A DNA stretch of 64,000 nt from Paraburkholderia nodosa DSM 21604 (GCF_000519185.1 NZ_JAFA01000031.1:1-64000); one strand, 5' to 3'. Shown: positions 17,749 through 27,420, numbered from the stretch's first letter. A program made the numbers and translations. Notes: generated by a model not told the origin, from the sequence alone.

Positions 17749-19077
17749 TTATTCGATGGTCTGGGCAGGCATGAGCTTCATGCCAAGCTTTTCGGCGCGT
17801 TTTGTCAGGTGATGCAGGACGCGCTGGCGATGGCGCTCCTCGTAGTACTCCTCTCCGCGATCGACGAATTCCTCGCCCTTGGTGAGCATCATGTAGATTA
17901 GCCGTGCGAGCTTGTGGGCGGTAGCAGCGATCGCCTTGGGTTTGTCGAGCCGCGCGCACATGCGGCGGAAGTACGCTCCCAGTGCGGACTGACTGGTGCG
18001 CAGCGCTGCTGCGGCGAGCTTCAGGGCATGCGCGGCGCGATTCGCAGTGCGCTTGCTCTTGCCTGAGAGCGACTTGCCACCCGATATCCTGGTGCCTGGA
18101 CACAGCCCGAGCCATGAGGTGAAATGTTTGACGCTCGGAAAGCGTGACAGGTCAGCACCGATTTCAGAGAGCACCGCAAGGGCTGTCGTGACCTCGATGC
18201 CGTTAATCCTGGTCAGGTCAACGCCGCACATCTGGAAAAGCTGGGTTCGCAGATCAAACTGTGGGGAATTGCGCGTGCGCCCAGACCTCCTGCCAGGCCC
18301 AGGCGCACCAGCGTGCGCATGCAGCTGGGTCAGACTGGCCTGCAGTGCGCGGTCACACTCGGCCAGTTGGGTGCCGTGGAAATCGAAGTGCGCCAGTGCC
18401 TGCCTGAGTGCAAACAGGTGTTCGGTGCGCCAGTGACCATGCAGGCTTTGCGCAATGTCGTCGCGGCTGGCGCGAATCCGGCCGTGCTTCATGGCAGCCA
18501 GCGCATATGGATCGCGCTCACCTGCAACGATTGCGCGAATGATCCGCTGCCCGGTTTCACCAGCGACATCCGAAATCACGTTCGCCAGCTGGATGTTCAT
18601 CTGGGCGAGCGCCTTCTGCATGTGCTGCACACAACGGGCCTGGCCCCTGAGCAGCATCTCGCGCTGGCGCGACAGACTGCGCAGGGAGCACACGGCCTCG
18701 GCGGGCCGGAACGCGCCGCGCAGCAGACCATAGGCGTGCAGCTGCTGCAGCCATTGGCAGTCGAGCACGTCGCTCTTGCGGCCGGAGACATTCTTGACGT
18801 GGCGGGCATTGACCAGCAGCACTTCGAATCCACGCGATTCCAGCAGCTCGTAAAGGGCAATCCAGTACACGCCGGTCGATTCCATCGCCACCGTCTCGAC
18901 CCCACAGGCCTTGAGCCAGTCGGCCAGGGCGTGCAGATCGGCGGTGAAGCTCCGGAATTCGCGTACCGGCTCGTCATCCCGGTCTGGCGGGACGGCAACA
19001 AAGTGCGACGCTGAACCTATGTCGATGCCTGCAGCATCCGGGTTGGTGATACTCAGGGCGCGATTGCGTTGTGCCAT
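17749..19077 (-). CDS. IS110-family DEDD transposase/recombinase
   Basis: A 442-residue recombinase. The N-terminal RuvC-like domain shows AGIDIGSASH, VAMESTGVYW and the RKSDVLDCQWL motif (the DEDD residues). The C-terminal Tnp domain has INGIEVTTALAVLSEIG, WLGLCPGTRISGGKSLSGKSKR with the serine-bearing region, and a normal length. It appears intact. In IS110-group elements a structured bridge RNA is encoded in the non-coding end next to the gene; the 300 bases upstream (19078-19380) are the place to look. Confidence 0.92.
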   Translation of the reverse strand: MAQRNRALSITNPDAAGIDIGSASHFVAVPPDRDDEPVREFRSFTADLHALADWLKACGVETVAMESTGVYWIALYELLESRGFEVLLVNARHVKNVSGRKSDVLDCQWLQQLHAYGLLRGAFRPAEAVCSLRSLSRQREMLLRGQARCVQHMQKALAQMNIQLANVISDVAGETGQRIIRAIVAGERDPYALAAMKHGRIRASRDDIAQSLHGHWRTEHLFALRQALAHFDFHGTQLAECDRALQASLTQLHAHAGAPGPGRRSGRTRNSPQFDLRTQLFQMCGVDLTRINGIEVTTALAVLSEIGADLSRFPSVKHFTSWLGLCPGTRISGGKSLSGKSKRTANRAAHALKLAAAALRTSQSALGAYFRRMCARLDKPKAIAATAHKLARLIYMMLTKGEEFVDRGEEYYEERHRQRVLHHLTKRAEKLGMKLMPAQTIE

Positions 19078-19335
19078 GACGACTCCGTCATCGGAAGGGA
19101 GATGGCACAGGGTTCAGGTACGTCGTGCATGCTCACTCTCTCAAACGGGATGCGCTTGATAATCCAATCGCTCACCAATGTCGATGACGTCACCCATGAC
19201 CACGCTAATGTGCGGGCAGATCTGCACCATTGGACGATCGGTCTTCCGCCTGCGCCGCGGAGTAGCTTGCCACAGGCGACGTCACAACGTGTTTCTTCGG
19301 TGCGATCTGCGGCGGGCGCGCCGATTACTGCGCTA

Positions 19336-19369
19336 ATGTCGTGTTCTGGCTATTTACAGATGTCGTGTT
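19336..19369 (+). repeat. Direct repeat ATGTCGTGTT near the IS edge
   Basis: ATGTCGTGTT occurs at 19336-19345 and again at 19360-19369, 24 bases apart. Closely spaced terminal repeats of this type occur in other IS families (for example IS21), so this may be the end of the IS110 element or a fragment of another element. No transposase for a second element is present. Confidence 0.35.
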
Positions 19370-19437
19370 TTTGAGCGCTGGCAAGCTGGCAGACCGCCAC
19401 GCGCCAGCCCCAAACCGTCCGACGCGCGCGAGTCAAG

Positions 19438-20217
19438 TCACTGCCCCTGTTGCTGAGCCGCCTGCTCGATCAACGCGGCGACTTCCTTCGGATGCGACTC
19501 GTAAACCGAATGGCTGGCGCCATCGATTTCCACCGTCTGGGCGTGAGCGCGCTTCGCGTACATGCGCTCGAGGTCCGGGTTGATGATCTTGTCCGCCTTC
19601 GCAACCAGATAAAACGTAGGCTTGATCTTCCATGCCGGATCCGGGATCTGCGACGCGAATACACCTGCCGCGGTCGGCATTTGTTCATGGGCCTCGAATT
19701 CAGCCTGCGCAATCGGAAGGTCGGCGGCAAAATCGCGCGGATAGTCGGCGGGATTCAGGTACAGATAGTCGTCGGCTGTTTTCACGATGTCCTCATGGGG
19801 CGTCGCATTCGGATAACGCTTGCCATTCGAGACTTCGGTTTCGCCGGCGTCGAGCGCATGAGCGGCAATGTAGACGAGCGACTTCACGTGTTCGTCGTTG
19901 CCCGCCTCCGTGATGATCGCGCCGCCGTAGCTATGGCCGACGAGCACGCACGGGCCATCCAGGCTATCGATGACGCGCTTCGTAGCCGTCACATCGTCCT
20001 TGAATGACGTCAGCGGTTCTTGCACGAGCGTCACGTTATAGCCGTCCTTCGTGAGAATGTCGTAGACCGGACGCCATCCGGCGCCACCCACAAAGGCGCC
20101 ATGCACGAGGACGACGTTCTTGACGGGCGCAGCCTGCGCTGTCGTAGCGGCGCCGGCAACCAGGCAAAGCGCGGCTGCCGCATGGGCAACGGCAGATCGG
20201 AAAGAAGGGAAAGACAT
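19438..20217 (-). CDS. Secreted alpha/beta hydrolase (EstC-like)
   Basis: A 259-residue hydrolase with a signal peptide ending TTAQAA. The core shows VVLVHGAFVGGAGW (oxyanion region), the nucleophile elbow GHSYGG (S96), and a likely catalytic histidine in GASHSVYESHP near the C-terminus. GAGGAG precedes the ATG. It belongs to the small-ester or methyl-ester-esterase-like group; the substrate is unknown. Its promoter region contains box A of the shared response-regulator site (20297-20312), 80 bases upstream, so it is probably controlled by the two-component system at 26.0-28.1 kb. Confidence 0.88.
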   Translation of the reverse strand: MSFPSFRSAVAHAAAALCLVAGAATTAQAAPVKNVVLVHGAFVGGAGWRPVYDILTKDGYNVTLVQEPLTSFKDDVTATKRVIDSLDGPCVLVGHSYGGAIITEAGNDEHVKSLVYIAAHALDAGETEVSNGKRYPNATPHEDIVKTADDYLYLNPADYPRDFAADLPIAQAEFEAHEQMPTAAGVFASQIPDPAWKIKPTFYLVAKADKIINPDLERMYAKRAHAQTVEIDGASHSVYESHPKEVAALIEQAAQQQGQ

Positions 20218-20295
20218 GGCAGCTCCTCGGAATGACGCGATGTGAACGATTCGATTGACAACACGGCCAGTCTAAAAAGCGGCCTCGAACGGGAG

Positions 20296-20387
20296 GGTTA
20301 CCCAGTCATTACGAAAAAATGACCGCGCTGCGGCATCGAATCAAAGGGACGGAAGATTCGTTATTTTCTTGTAATGACTGGGTAACC
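20296..20387. promoter_or_regulatory. Divergent promoter region with two inverted response-regulator boxes
   Basis: GGTTACCCAGTCATTAC (20296-20312) and its exact reverse complement (20371-20387) form a 17-bp inverted repeat separated by 58 bases. Inside each arm, GTTAC and ATTAC stand 11 bp apart as direct half-sites, the spacing used by OmpR-family dimers. One copy faces the hydrolase gene and the other the DUF4148 gene. The same box occurs in front of the response-regulator gene (28204-28219). Confidence 0.8.
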
Positions 20388-20556
20388 TTGGCGACCGAAG
20401 CGCCTACCTACACTGCAACCACGCAGTAACGCCTTGCCTCGCTTAGCCATGTTTCAAGTTGCTCGTTCCTAAGCCTGTCTTCGCGTCCATGCACAGTCGA
20501 TGCTGCGGCTTTCCTTCCCGACTCATCCGCTCTGCAGATATATAGGAGTATTGATC

Positions 20557-20910
20557 ATGTCCAGGCTTCTTCTCAGCATTCTCGTCGCGGCTTCTGCGGT
20601 CGCCGTCCCGGCATATAGCTTTGCGCAGTCCACTCAACCCCTGACCCGCGCCGAAGTGCGTGCGGATCTCGTGCGTGTCGAGCAGGCCGGATACAGCCCG
20701 GGCCGCGGCGACGACGTCGACTATCCGGCTGACATTCAGGCAGCCGAGGCCAAGGTCGCAGCGGCACAATACGCGCAAGATCCGGCGCAACGCGATATGG
20801 GTGGCGTATCGATGGCGGGCAGCTCGGCTGCGGGTCCGCATACGCATACGCCCGCACCGTCCACCTGTGTTGGCCCGGCCAGCTTTTGCATGACGTATTT
20901 TGGTAGCTGA
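20557..20910 (+). CDS. DUF4148 secreted small protein
   Basis: A 117-residue protein with a signal peptide (MSRLLLSILVAASAVAVPAY region) and the DUF4148 core LTRAEVRADLVRVEQAGY followed by the alternating D-Y-PADIQAAEAKVAAA segment. AGGAG lies 8 bases before ATG 20557. These small periplasmic proteins are very common in Burkholderia, often near metal or stress regulators, and have no assigned function. Box B (20371-20386) lies about 170 bases upstream. It converges on the efflux operon, whose last gene ends 18 bases away. Confidence 0.85.
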   Translation: MSRLLLSILVAASAVAVPAYSFAQSTQPLTRAEVRADLVRVEQAGYSPGRGDDVDYPADIQAAEAKVAAAQYAQDPAQRDMGGVSMAGSSAAGPHTHTPAPSTCVGPASFCMTYFGS

Positions 20911-20928
20911 ATCGCCGACCTAATGTGT

Positions 20929-22521
20929 TTAGTGATCCTGTTGAGCCGGTTCGCCTTCCATGGACGGCGAACCGATCTCGCCCGTTGCCAGGGCAAGCGT
21001 CGCCGCGGCAGAAAGCGCGGCGCTGTAGCTGTCGGTATACGCGTTCTGCGCGGCGAGCAGTTGATTCTGCGTGAGGAGCGCGTCGGTGATGGTGCCGACG
21101 CCGTGCCGGTACGCGGCGAACGCCGCATCGTAGGTCGTCTGCGCGGCCTCGACCAGCGCCTTCGCGGCGTCGTTCGACGCGAGGCTCGTCGAAAGCCCGT
21201 TCTGCGCGGCAACGATCTGCCGGACGGCTTCCTGCCTCGTATGGGTGAATTGCGCGGACGCACTGTCCGCATCGTTGCGCGCCTGCATCAGCACGGCGGA
21301 ACGCAAGCCGCCGTCGTACAGGGGAATCGTCACGCCGAGGAATATGCTGCCGCTGCGACGGCTGCCGTTCAGGTTCACCGTCGCCGCCTGATCGCCGACC
21401 GGGGGAATTGCCGTGATCGACGTCGTGCCGGTGCCGTACGCGGCCGCGGCGGAGAGGAATATCTTCGGCATGAAGGCGGATTCGGCCGCGCGGATCTTCG
21501 CCTGGTTGGCCTGTTCCAGCGCATAGGCGCCCTGCACGTCCGGCCGCCGCGCAATCGCATCGGTCACGATTTCATCGACGCTCTGGTGCAGCGCCGGCGT
21601 GAGCGTACGCGCCGGCAACGGGGCGATCAGCGGTTTCGACAACGGCGAAATGCCGAGCGCAGAGACGAGGCTCAGATAGCTGTCGCTCAACGCGCCGTCC
21701 GCCTGCACCTTCAGGAGATTGGCCTGTGCACGGTTCTGCGTGGCCTGCGCGACCTCGACCACGGTGCCCACGCCCTGCTTTCGCCGTGCGCGCGCGGCGC
21801 TGAGAATGCCGTCCGCGTTGTCGAGCGCCTGCTGCGCGGTATGCTCCCTCGCGCTCGCGGCTTCATACGTGTAGTACGCGATGCTCACTTCGTGGATCAC
21901 GTGCTGGTGAACGGACGTGAAGGCGACGTTCGCCGCCACGGAAAGCTGTTTGGCCGCATCGAGGCGCGCGCGGCGGCCGCCGAAATCGAATAGCAGCCAT
22001 TGCAGCGAGAGCACCGAAACCGTGCCGTGAATGTTCGAGTTGGTCGATGTGGTGCCGAGCAGCGGCGTCGATGCCGCGCCGCTCGCCGCTTCGTATCCGC
22101 CCATGGCGGTGGCGGTGAGCTGCGGCAAGTAGGCGGTCTTCGCGATGCCCGCTGCGAGCGCCGCGTTGCGCGCGTCGTTCCAGGCGATTCGCGTGAGCGG
22201 GTTCGTCGACTCCGCGAGATCGATCAGCTCGGGCAGCGAGTACGCGTGGTTCGCATCGAGCGCCGCCGCGGGTTCGATCGAAGCGAGCGCGGCGCTGCGC
22301 GGCAACGTGTAGCCCGTTTGCGTCGCCTCGCCGGCGCTGCGCGGCGGGCCGGGCACGATGTTGCCGCCGGCATCCGTCTGCGGCTGCCAGGGACGGTCCG
22401 GCGCGGGAGGTGCGAGATCGATCGACGACGTCGCACATCCCTCGAATCCCGAGATAGCCAATACGGCAGCCAGCGCGGCGGCCAGGACGATGAGCCGGGG
22501 CGTCGGTTCAGGGGCGCGCAT
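20929..22521 (-). CDS. Outer-membrane efflux lipoprotein (NodT/TolC type)
   Basis: Outer-membrane channel of a tripartite efflux pump, 530 residues from ATG 22521. A lipobox-like ISGFEGC follows the N-terminal hydrophobic segment. The two OEP repeats show the expected long alpha-helical hairpins (for example ARARRKQGVGTVVEVAQATQ and AAYRHGVGTITDALLTQNQL). The gene overlaps the end of the FUSC gene by 14 bases. It is the last gene of the operon. The longer reading frame to 22803 lies inside the upstream gene and is not used. Confidence 0.9.
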   Translation of the reverse strand: MRAPEPTPRLIVLAAALAAVLAISGFEGCATSSIDLAPPAPDRPWQPQTDAGGNIVPGPPRSAGEATQTGYTLPRSAALASIEPAAALDANHAYSLPELIDLAESTNPLTRIAWNDARNAALAAGIAKTAYLPQLTATAMGGYEAASGAASTPLLGTTSTNSNIHGTVSVLSLQWLLFDFGGRRARLDAAKQLSVAANVAFTSVHQHVIHEVSIAYYTYEAASAREHTAQQALDNADGILSAARARRKQGVGTVVEVAQATQNRAQANLLKVQADGALSDSYLSLVSALGISPLSKPLIAPLPARTLTPALHQSVDEIVTDAIARRPDVQGAYALEQANQAKIRAAESAFMPKIFLSAAAAYGTGTTSITAIPPVGDQAATVNLNGSRRSGSIFLGVTIPLYDGGLRSAVLMQARNDADSASAQFTHTRQEAVRQIVAAQNGLSTSLASNDAAKALVEAAQTTYDAAFAAYRHGVGTITDALLTQNQLLAAQNAYTDSYSAALSAAATLALATGEIGSPSMEGEPAQQDH

Positions 22522-24544
22522 CGGTCGTCGTCTCCGTGGCCGAAGCTGGGCGCGTGATCGCGGCGATCTGGCCGAACCGCCTGGCGATGACGCTCTGGAG
22601 CGCATCGAGTGCGGGGTCGGCCGTGCGGTCCTCCGCGGCCCCGGCGTCTCGCGTCTGCGTGTCGGCGGGATGCTCTGCGGCTTGCACGTGCGCGTCGTCG
22701 CCGGCAGCGAGGCGCTGGGCGATTTCACCCAACCGCGCCGCGCCCGCGTGCCCTGCCGCCAGGACCAGCGGCGCCTCCAGCGCCTCGAGTTCCGCGAGCG
22801 CACGCCGCCGGCTCGCCACCCATTCAGGCTCAGGACGCACCCACGAAGGCTCGTAGTGAATCAGGCCGAGATCCTGGCGCAGTCCGCCGTACTGGGCGAG
22901 CGCGCCGCCGGCGAGCGCGCTGCGCGTGCGGGCGTCCGCGGCGCGCGCGATGTGGCTCCACTGCGCAACAAGTGCTTTGAACGTCGCGTCGATCCGGCTG
23001 GCGATGCTCACCGGCCAGACGCGCGTGAAGACCAGATAGATCACGACGTTGCCGATCAGGATGCCGATCACGCGGTCTCGCGCGAGCGTGAGGTCGAACG
23101 CGGGCGCCGCGCCCTGGATCACGCACAGGAAGAAGGCGAACGCGATCTGCATGCCTGCGTAGGCGATCCGTGCGGACCCCATCGCCACCCACGCGGCCAG
23201 CCAGGCGCCCGCGAACACCAGCGCCATCAGCTCGCCCACCGAGGTCAAATGAGGCGTCACGAAGACGATCGCCGCCGTGCCGAGCAAAGCGCCGATGAGG
23301 CAGCCCGCGATCCGCAGCGTCAGCTTCTCGACGGTTTCGGCCGTGGTGCTGAGCGACACCATATAGCAGGTGATGAAGCACGTATGGATGCCCTGCCAGT
23401 CCAGCTGCTGATACAGCACGTAGCAAAACATCGCCGCTGCCGTGGTCTTCAGCGCGTAACGGACGTGAACGGGATTCGAGAGGGCATCGGCGTCGAAAAA
23501 GCCGCTGCGTTCGGCAGGCTCGGCGCTTTGTTCAGGCGCGGAAACCGGCGCTGCGGCGGGCTCCGCCGGCGGCACCGCGAAACCCTCCAGTGCGGCGCGC
23601 AGGTCGGCGAGCACGAGCGCCGCTAGCGCGGCACCCTCGGGCAGGTCCGGCACGTCGAGCGTCACATCCACGGGATAGCCGCCCGCATCGAGCATCGTGG
23701 CCATCTGCGTCATCGTTTCGGCAAGCTGCGCCGCACACGCGTCGGGCAGGCGCGCGCCGGGTTCGCTCGCCGCAAAATCCGTCGCGACCAGGATCGCCGT
23801 CGTGGACGCCGCCGCCTGGCGCAGCGCCGCGCCGTCGGTCGGCGTCAGTGTGCCTTCGAGCTTCGAGAGCTTGAGCCACGTCAGGATCTCATGGTCGCCC
23901 TCCCGCATGCACTCTTCGAATGCGGCGCGCTCCTCGTCGGTCGCCGTGCCCGTGAGGCGGCGCGCAGCGAGCCTCAGGCGCCGCGCAAGCTGTGCGGTGG
24001 CGAGCCGGCGCGGCGACGGCGCAATCACGACGTTCACGACGATCGCCACACCAATCGGAATCGCGACCATCAGCCACGCGTACATCAGGCCGCGCGTCGC
24101 CGCTTCGCCAAGCGGCGCGAGGCCGAGTTCGTCGAGCCCGAAGCCGACGATCATCGCCAGGATCGCGCCGATTGGCCGAAGCTTGCTTGCCGACGTGGCG
24201 AATAGCAGTCCGAACGACAGGAGCGCCATGCTCGCCACCCGCAGCGGCGGCTGATCGATCGTGAGGATCGCGAAGATCATCACGATGGCGATGATCACGG
24301 TCACGAGCAGCATCAAGGCGAACGACATGACCACGCTCGTCATGCGGTCGGGCCGGTTCAGGAAGAACACGATATAGACGGCAGTCGCGGCTTCGGGCGT
24401 GCCGTAGCCGGCCGTCACGAGCACCGTGAGCGCGCAGATCAGCGCGATGCGTGTGACGATCGCGGCGCGCCCCGGAAACGGCGCGAGCAGCTTCGCGACT
24501 TCCCGCGGACCGGGCCGCCTGATGTCACCGGCAAGACTGGCCAT
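22508..24544 (-). CDS. FUSC-family inner-membrane efflux protein (fusaric-acid-resistance/AaeB type)
   Basis: A 678-residue inner-membrane transporter that exports aromatic acids or related compounds in known members. There are two groups of transmembrane segments (about residues 25-190 and 370-525) separated and followed by cytoplasmic regions, with the FUSC-like blocks FFLNRPDRMTSVVMSFALML and NPVHVRYALKTTAAAMFCYV. It overlaps the HlyD gene end by 20 bases and the NodT gene by 14, so the pump genes are tightly coupled. Confidence 0.9.
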   Translation of the reverse strand: MASLAGDIRRPGPREVAKLLAPFPGRAAIVTRIALICALTVLVTAGYGTPEAATAVYIVFFLNRPDRMTSVVMSFALMLLVTVIIAIVMIFAILTIDQPPLRVASMALLSFGLLFATSASKLRPIGAILAMIVGFGLDELGLAPLGEAATRGLMYAWLMVAIPIGVAIVVNVVIAPSPRRLATAQLARRLRLAARRLTGTATDEERAAFEECMREGDHEILTWLKLSKLEGTLTPTDGAALRQAAASTTAILVATDFAASEPGARLPDACAAQLAETMTQMATMLDAGGYPVDVTLDVPDLPEGAALAALVLADLRAALEGFAVPPAEPAAAPVSAPEQSAEPAERSGFFDADALSNPVHVRYALKTTAAAMFCYVLYQQLDWQGIHTCFITCYMVSLSTTAETVEKLTLRIAGCLIGALLGTAAIVFVTPHLTSVGELMALVFAGAWLAAWVAMGSARIAYAGMQIAFAFFLCVIQGAAPAFDLTLARDRVIGILIGNVVIYLVFTRVWPVSIASRIDATFKALVAQWSHIARAADARTRSALAGGALAQYGGLRQDLGLIHYEPSWVRPEPEWVASRRRALAELEALEAPLVLAAGHAGAARLGEIAQRLAAGDDAHVQAAEHPADTQTRDAGAAEDRTADPALDALQSVIARRFGQIAAITRPASATETTTDARP

Positions 24545-25577
24545 GCCGGACCTCGACGATCGCGCTGGCGCCGATGCGCACCAGTCTGTTGACCGGCGCG
24601 TCGATGCGCACGCGAACCGGGAAGCGTTGCGCCACGCGCACCCAGTTCACCGACTGCTGCACGTACGGCAGGCTGCGCGGCAGGTTCAGACGGTCCGTGT
24701 CCACGATCCCGGCGCCAATGCCGATCACCTTGCCGCTCATCGGCTGTCTGCGGTCGATCATCGAGTACACGGTGGCGCAGTCGCCCACCTCGATGGCGCC
24801 GAGCGCCGTCTCGCGGAAGTTCGCCACGGCAAACCATTCGCCCGAGTGAATCAGCGTGAAGATGGACTGGTTCGGCGCGACCGTTTCGCCCGCGAGGATC
24901 GTCAGGCCCGTCACGTAGCCGTCGAACGGCGCGCGCACGACGGTATCGTCGAGGCCGCGCTGCGCGATGGCCAGCGCGGCCTCGCGCGCATACAGTGCCG
25001 CGATGGCGTCGGTGTCGTCGCCTATTGTCTGCGCAGAGGAGCGCTGCTGCACCTTCGCCTGCGCGAGCGAGACGCTCGCGTCGCGCTGCGCCACGACCGC
25101 CTGGTCGAGCTGCTGTGTGGACACATAGCCTTGCGCCGCGAGCGGCCGCAGCCGGTCGACACTGCGCGTCGCGAGGTCGTAGTTGTGCGTCGCACGACGG
25201 GTCTGATCGGCCGCGATCGTCGCGTTCGACGTCTCACCGATCAGCGTGCGGCGGCGCGTGGCGAGCGAGGCGCGCGCCAGTTCGACTTCGGCCTGCGCTT
25301 GCGCGACCGCGAGTCGGTACGGCACCGGATCGATTTCGAACAGCACGTCGCCCCTGGCGACATGCTGGTTCTCCTCCACGGGCACGCGTATGATGCGGCC
25401 GCCTACGGGGGACGCGACGTGGACGACGTCCGCGTCGATGGACGCGTCGTCGGTGGACGGATAGCGCGACGAGCGGTCGTACGCGTACCAGAGCGCCGCG
25501 GCGCCGAGCAGGACGATCACGACGGCGATTGCGCGGCCCTTCCATGCATGTCGAGGATTCTGGCCGGCCATTTTCAT
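24525..25577 (-). CDS. HlyD/EmrA-type membrane-fusion protein of the FUSC pump
   Basis: A 350-residue periplasmic adaptor with one N-terminal transmembrane helix (AIAVVIVLLGAAALWYAY). It has the biotinyl-lipoyl motif VASPVGGRIIRVPVEENQHV, a coiled-coil hairpin, and the beta-barrel motif VVRAPFDGYVTGLTILAGETV. It bridges the FUSC transporter and the NodT channel. ATG 25577 lies immediately after the YtcA stop; an alternative ATG is six bases later. Confidence 0.92.
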   Translation of the reverse strand: MKMAGQNPRHAWKGRAIAVVIVLLGAAALWYAYDRSSRYPSTDDASIDADVVHVASPVGGRIIRVPVEENQHVARGDVLFEIDPVPYRLAVAQAQAEVELARASLATRRRTLIGETSNATIAADQTRRATHNYDLATRSVDRLRPLAAQGYVSTQQLDQAVVAQRDASVSLAQAKVQQRSSAQTIGDDTDAIAALYAREAALAIAQRGLDDTVVRAPFDGYVTGLTILAGETVAPNQSIFTLIHSGEWFAVANFRETALGAIEVGDCATVYSMIDRRQPMSGKVIGIGAGIVDTDRLNLPRSLPYVQQSVNWVRVAQRFPVRVRIDAPVNRLVRIGASAIVEVRHGQSCR

Positions 25578-25578
25578 G

Positions 25579-25866
25579 TCAGAGCTGCCCCGTTCCCCAC
25601 AGCCAGACGAGCACCCCGGCGACGATGCCGATCGCGGTGCAGACGGAAAGCTGGTACGGCACGAGGCGAATCCAGCCGGTCGAGATGAATACGCGATGCG
25701 CGACGAGCGCGCCCACGATGCCGATCATGGCGCTCACGAGCCAGTACGGAAAGTACGCACCAAAGAGCGACCAGGACGGCGCGCCGCGGGCCACGCAACC
25801 CGCAAGCGGCATGAAAGCCAGGAATGAACAAACGACAGCGAGTCTGGGCCATGTACGTTGTTTCAT
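25579..25866 (-). CDS. YtcA-family small lipoprotein of the efflux operon
   Basis: A 95-residue protein with a lipobox (FMPLAGC) and two hydrophobic segments (YWLVSAMIGIVGALVA and LSVCTAIGIVAGVLVWLW). Proteins of this type (YtcA, DUF1656/AaeX-like) accompany HlyD-FUSC pumps. Start ATG 25866 is preferred over the upstream extension because the signal sequence then begins MKQRTWPRL. It is separated from the sensor-kinase gene by 147 bases and nearly touches the HlyD gene. Confidence 0.8.
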   Translation of the reverse strand: MKQRTWPRLAVVCSFLAFMPLAGCVARGAPSWSLFGAYFPYWLVSAMIGIVGALVAHRVFISTGWIRLVPYQLSVCTAIGIVAGVLVWLWGTGQL

Positions 25867-26013
25867 CGCATCTTCAAGGCTTCGTGACTGGAATAAACGC
25901 TGAATTCCACTCGTACGAACAACCCATGCGCGCACCGATGGGTTGCGTCCCGCATTCCCGATTCAAGGCAGCCCATCATAGCGCGGTTTGTCGCACCACC
26001 GCCCCTGGGGCGC

Positions 26014-27420
26014 CTACTGGCTCCGGTGCTCGCGCTGCCGCGGGAACACGAGCGTAAAGCGCGTCACCCCGTTGCTGCTGGACGCGTGCCACGTTCCTCC
26101 GTGCAGCAACATGATGCTGCGCACGATCGAAAGTCCGAGCCCGCTCGACTCCGACGAGCGGTGCCGTGACGGATCGGCCCGATAGAAGCGGTCGAAGATC
26201 CGCTCGAGATGATGCGGCTCGATCGTCGGTCCGCGATTTTCGACATGGAGTGTCGTCGCCTCCGGTCCTTGCTGCGCCAGGGTCGAAATTGCCGTACCCG
26301 GTTCCGCATAGCGCAAGGCGTTCGCAAGCAGGTTGCCCAGCGCCCGGCGCAGCAGATCCGGATCCGCGCACACGTGGCCCTCCCCGCGCCACTCGAGGCT
26401 CACGTTGCGGTCTTCCGCGAGACCTTCGAAGTATTCCTGCATGCGTTCGAACTCCACCGCAAGCGGCAAGTCCTTGCGCTCGATGGCGTTATCGGCCTGC
26501 TCGGTGCGCGCGAGAAAAAGCATGTTGTCGATCATCTTCGACAGGCGTTGCAGCTCCTCGTAATTCGAGCCGAGAAGCCGCTGGTAATACGCGGTGTCGC
26601 GCGTCTGGCTCAAGCCGACTTCGGTCTGCCCGAGCAGATTGCCGATGGGCGTGCGCAGGTCATGCGCCATGTCGGCCGACACCTGTTTGAGCTGCGTGAA
26701 GCCGCGTTCGAGCCGATCGAGCATGCCGTTGAATGCCGCGATCAGTGCGTCCAGCTCGGGCGGCGCGGCGCGCTGCTCGATGCGCGTCGAAAGCGTGCTG
26801 ATGCCGATCGCCCCGGTTTGCGCCGCGAGAACACGCAACGGCTGCATGTTGCGGCGCGCGAGGACGAAAGCGAGCAAGGCAACGATGGTCGCGCCAGCGG
26901 AGGCAAACAGCAGTATCTGGTTGCGGTATGCCCGCAGCAATTGCGTGCGCTCAGTCAGCAAGCGGCCGGAGATGATCTGCAGGTCCTGTTTCCCGGCTAC
27001 GTCGTGCGCCGCAGCAGCGACGTAGATGAAGGGCGTCCCATCGGCCGCAACCGTATGCTGGACGGCGCCGAGCGTGAGCGGCGCGTCCACCGGCACAGGC
27101 TTCATGTCCGGCACCGCCCGGTGGCCGGGATTCACCGTAATGAGCGGCGCTTCACCGGGAAAGCCCACGATCAGCAACGATTCCGTATTGCCGAGCATGT
27201 TCGCGAACAGATGGGGCTTGTCGCGAATCAACTCGCGCACGTCGACATCGTTCATCAGCGTGCGAAGCTGGTCCACCCGCGTCACCAGCGCCGCATCGTC
27301 GCGCACCATCAGTTGCCGCTCCAGCCCGCGATACAGCAAGGTGCCGAGCAACGCCATCGCGGTAAATACGATGAGTGCGTATAACAACGCAAGACGCGTG
27401 GTGAGGGAAAGCCGCTTCAT
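26014..27420 (-). CDS. Two-component sensor histidine kinase (heavy-metal/IrlS-like)
   Basis: A 468-residue membrane kinase: transmembrane segment near residues 10-30, a periplasmic sensor of about 130 residues, a second segment near 168-188, HAMP, the H-box MAHDLRTPIG with H253, an N-box NLLANALRYA, and the G-box SGLGLSIVRSI. Overall architecture matches CusS/IrlS/CopS kinases. Its ATG overlaps the response-regulator stop (ATGA). Metals or aromatic or antibiotic stress are plausible inputs given the adjoining efflux genes; the sensor domain has no obvious metal-binding Cys/His cluster. Confidence 0.92.
   Translation of the reverse strand: MKRLSLTTRLALLYALIVFTAMALLGTLLYRGLERQLMVRDDAALVTRVDQLRTLMNDVDVRELIRDKPHLFANMLGNTESLLIVGFPGEAPLITVNPGHRAVPDMKPVPVDAPLTLGAVQHTVAADGTPFIYVAAAAHDVAGKQDLQIISGRLLTERTQLLRAYRNQILLFASAGATIVALLAFVLARRNMQPLRVLAAQTGAIGISTLSTRIEQRAAPPELDALIAAFNGMLDRLERGFTQLKQVSADMAHDLRTPIGNLLGQTEVGLSQTRDTAYYQRLLGSNYEELQRLSKMIDNMLFLARTEQADNAIERKDLPLAVEFERMQEYFEGLAEDRNVSLEWRGEGHVCADPDLLRRALGNLLANALRYAEPGTAISTLAQQGPEATTLHVENRGPTIEPHHLERIFDRFYRADPSRHRSSESSGLGLSIVRSIMLLHGGTWHASSSNGVTRFTLVFPRQREHRSQ

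Larger units (their letters stand above)
17640..19380 (-). mobile_element. IS110-family insertion sequence (approximate bounds)
   Basis: The element contains one transposase gene and flanking non-coding DNA. Its left side is marked by an AT-rich stretch (about 17650-17760) unlike the surrounding GC-rich DNA. The right side contains about 300 non-coding bases upstream of the transposase. IS110 elements lack classical terminal inverted repeats and often make no target duplication, so the exact ends cannot be fixed by eye. Confidence 0.6.
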
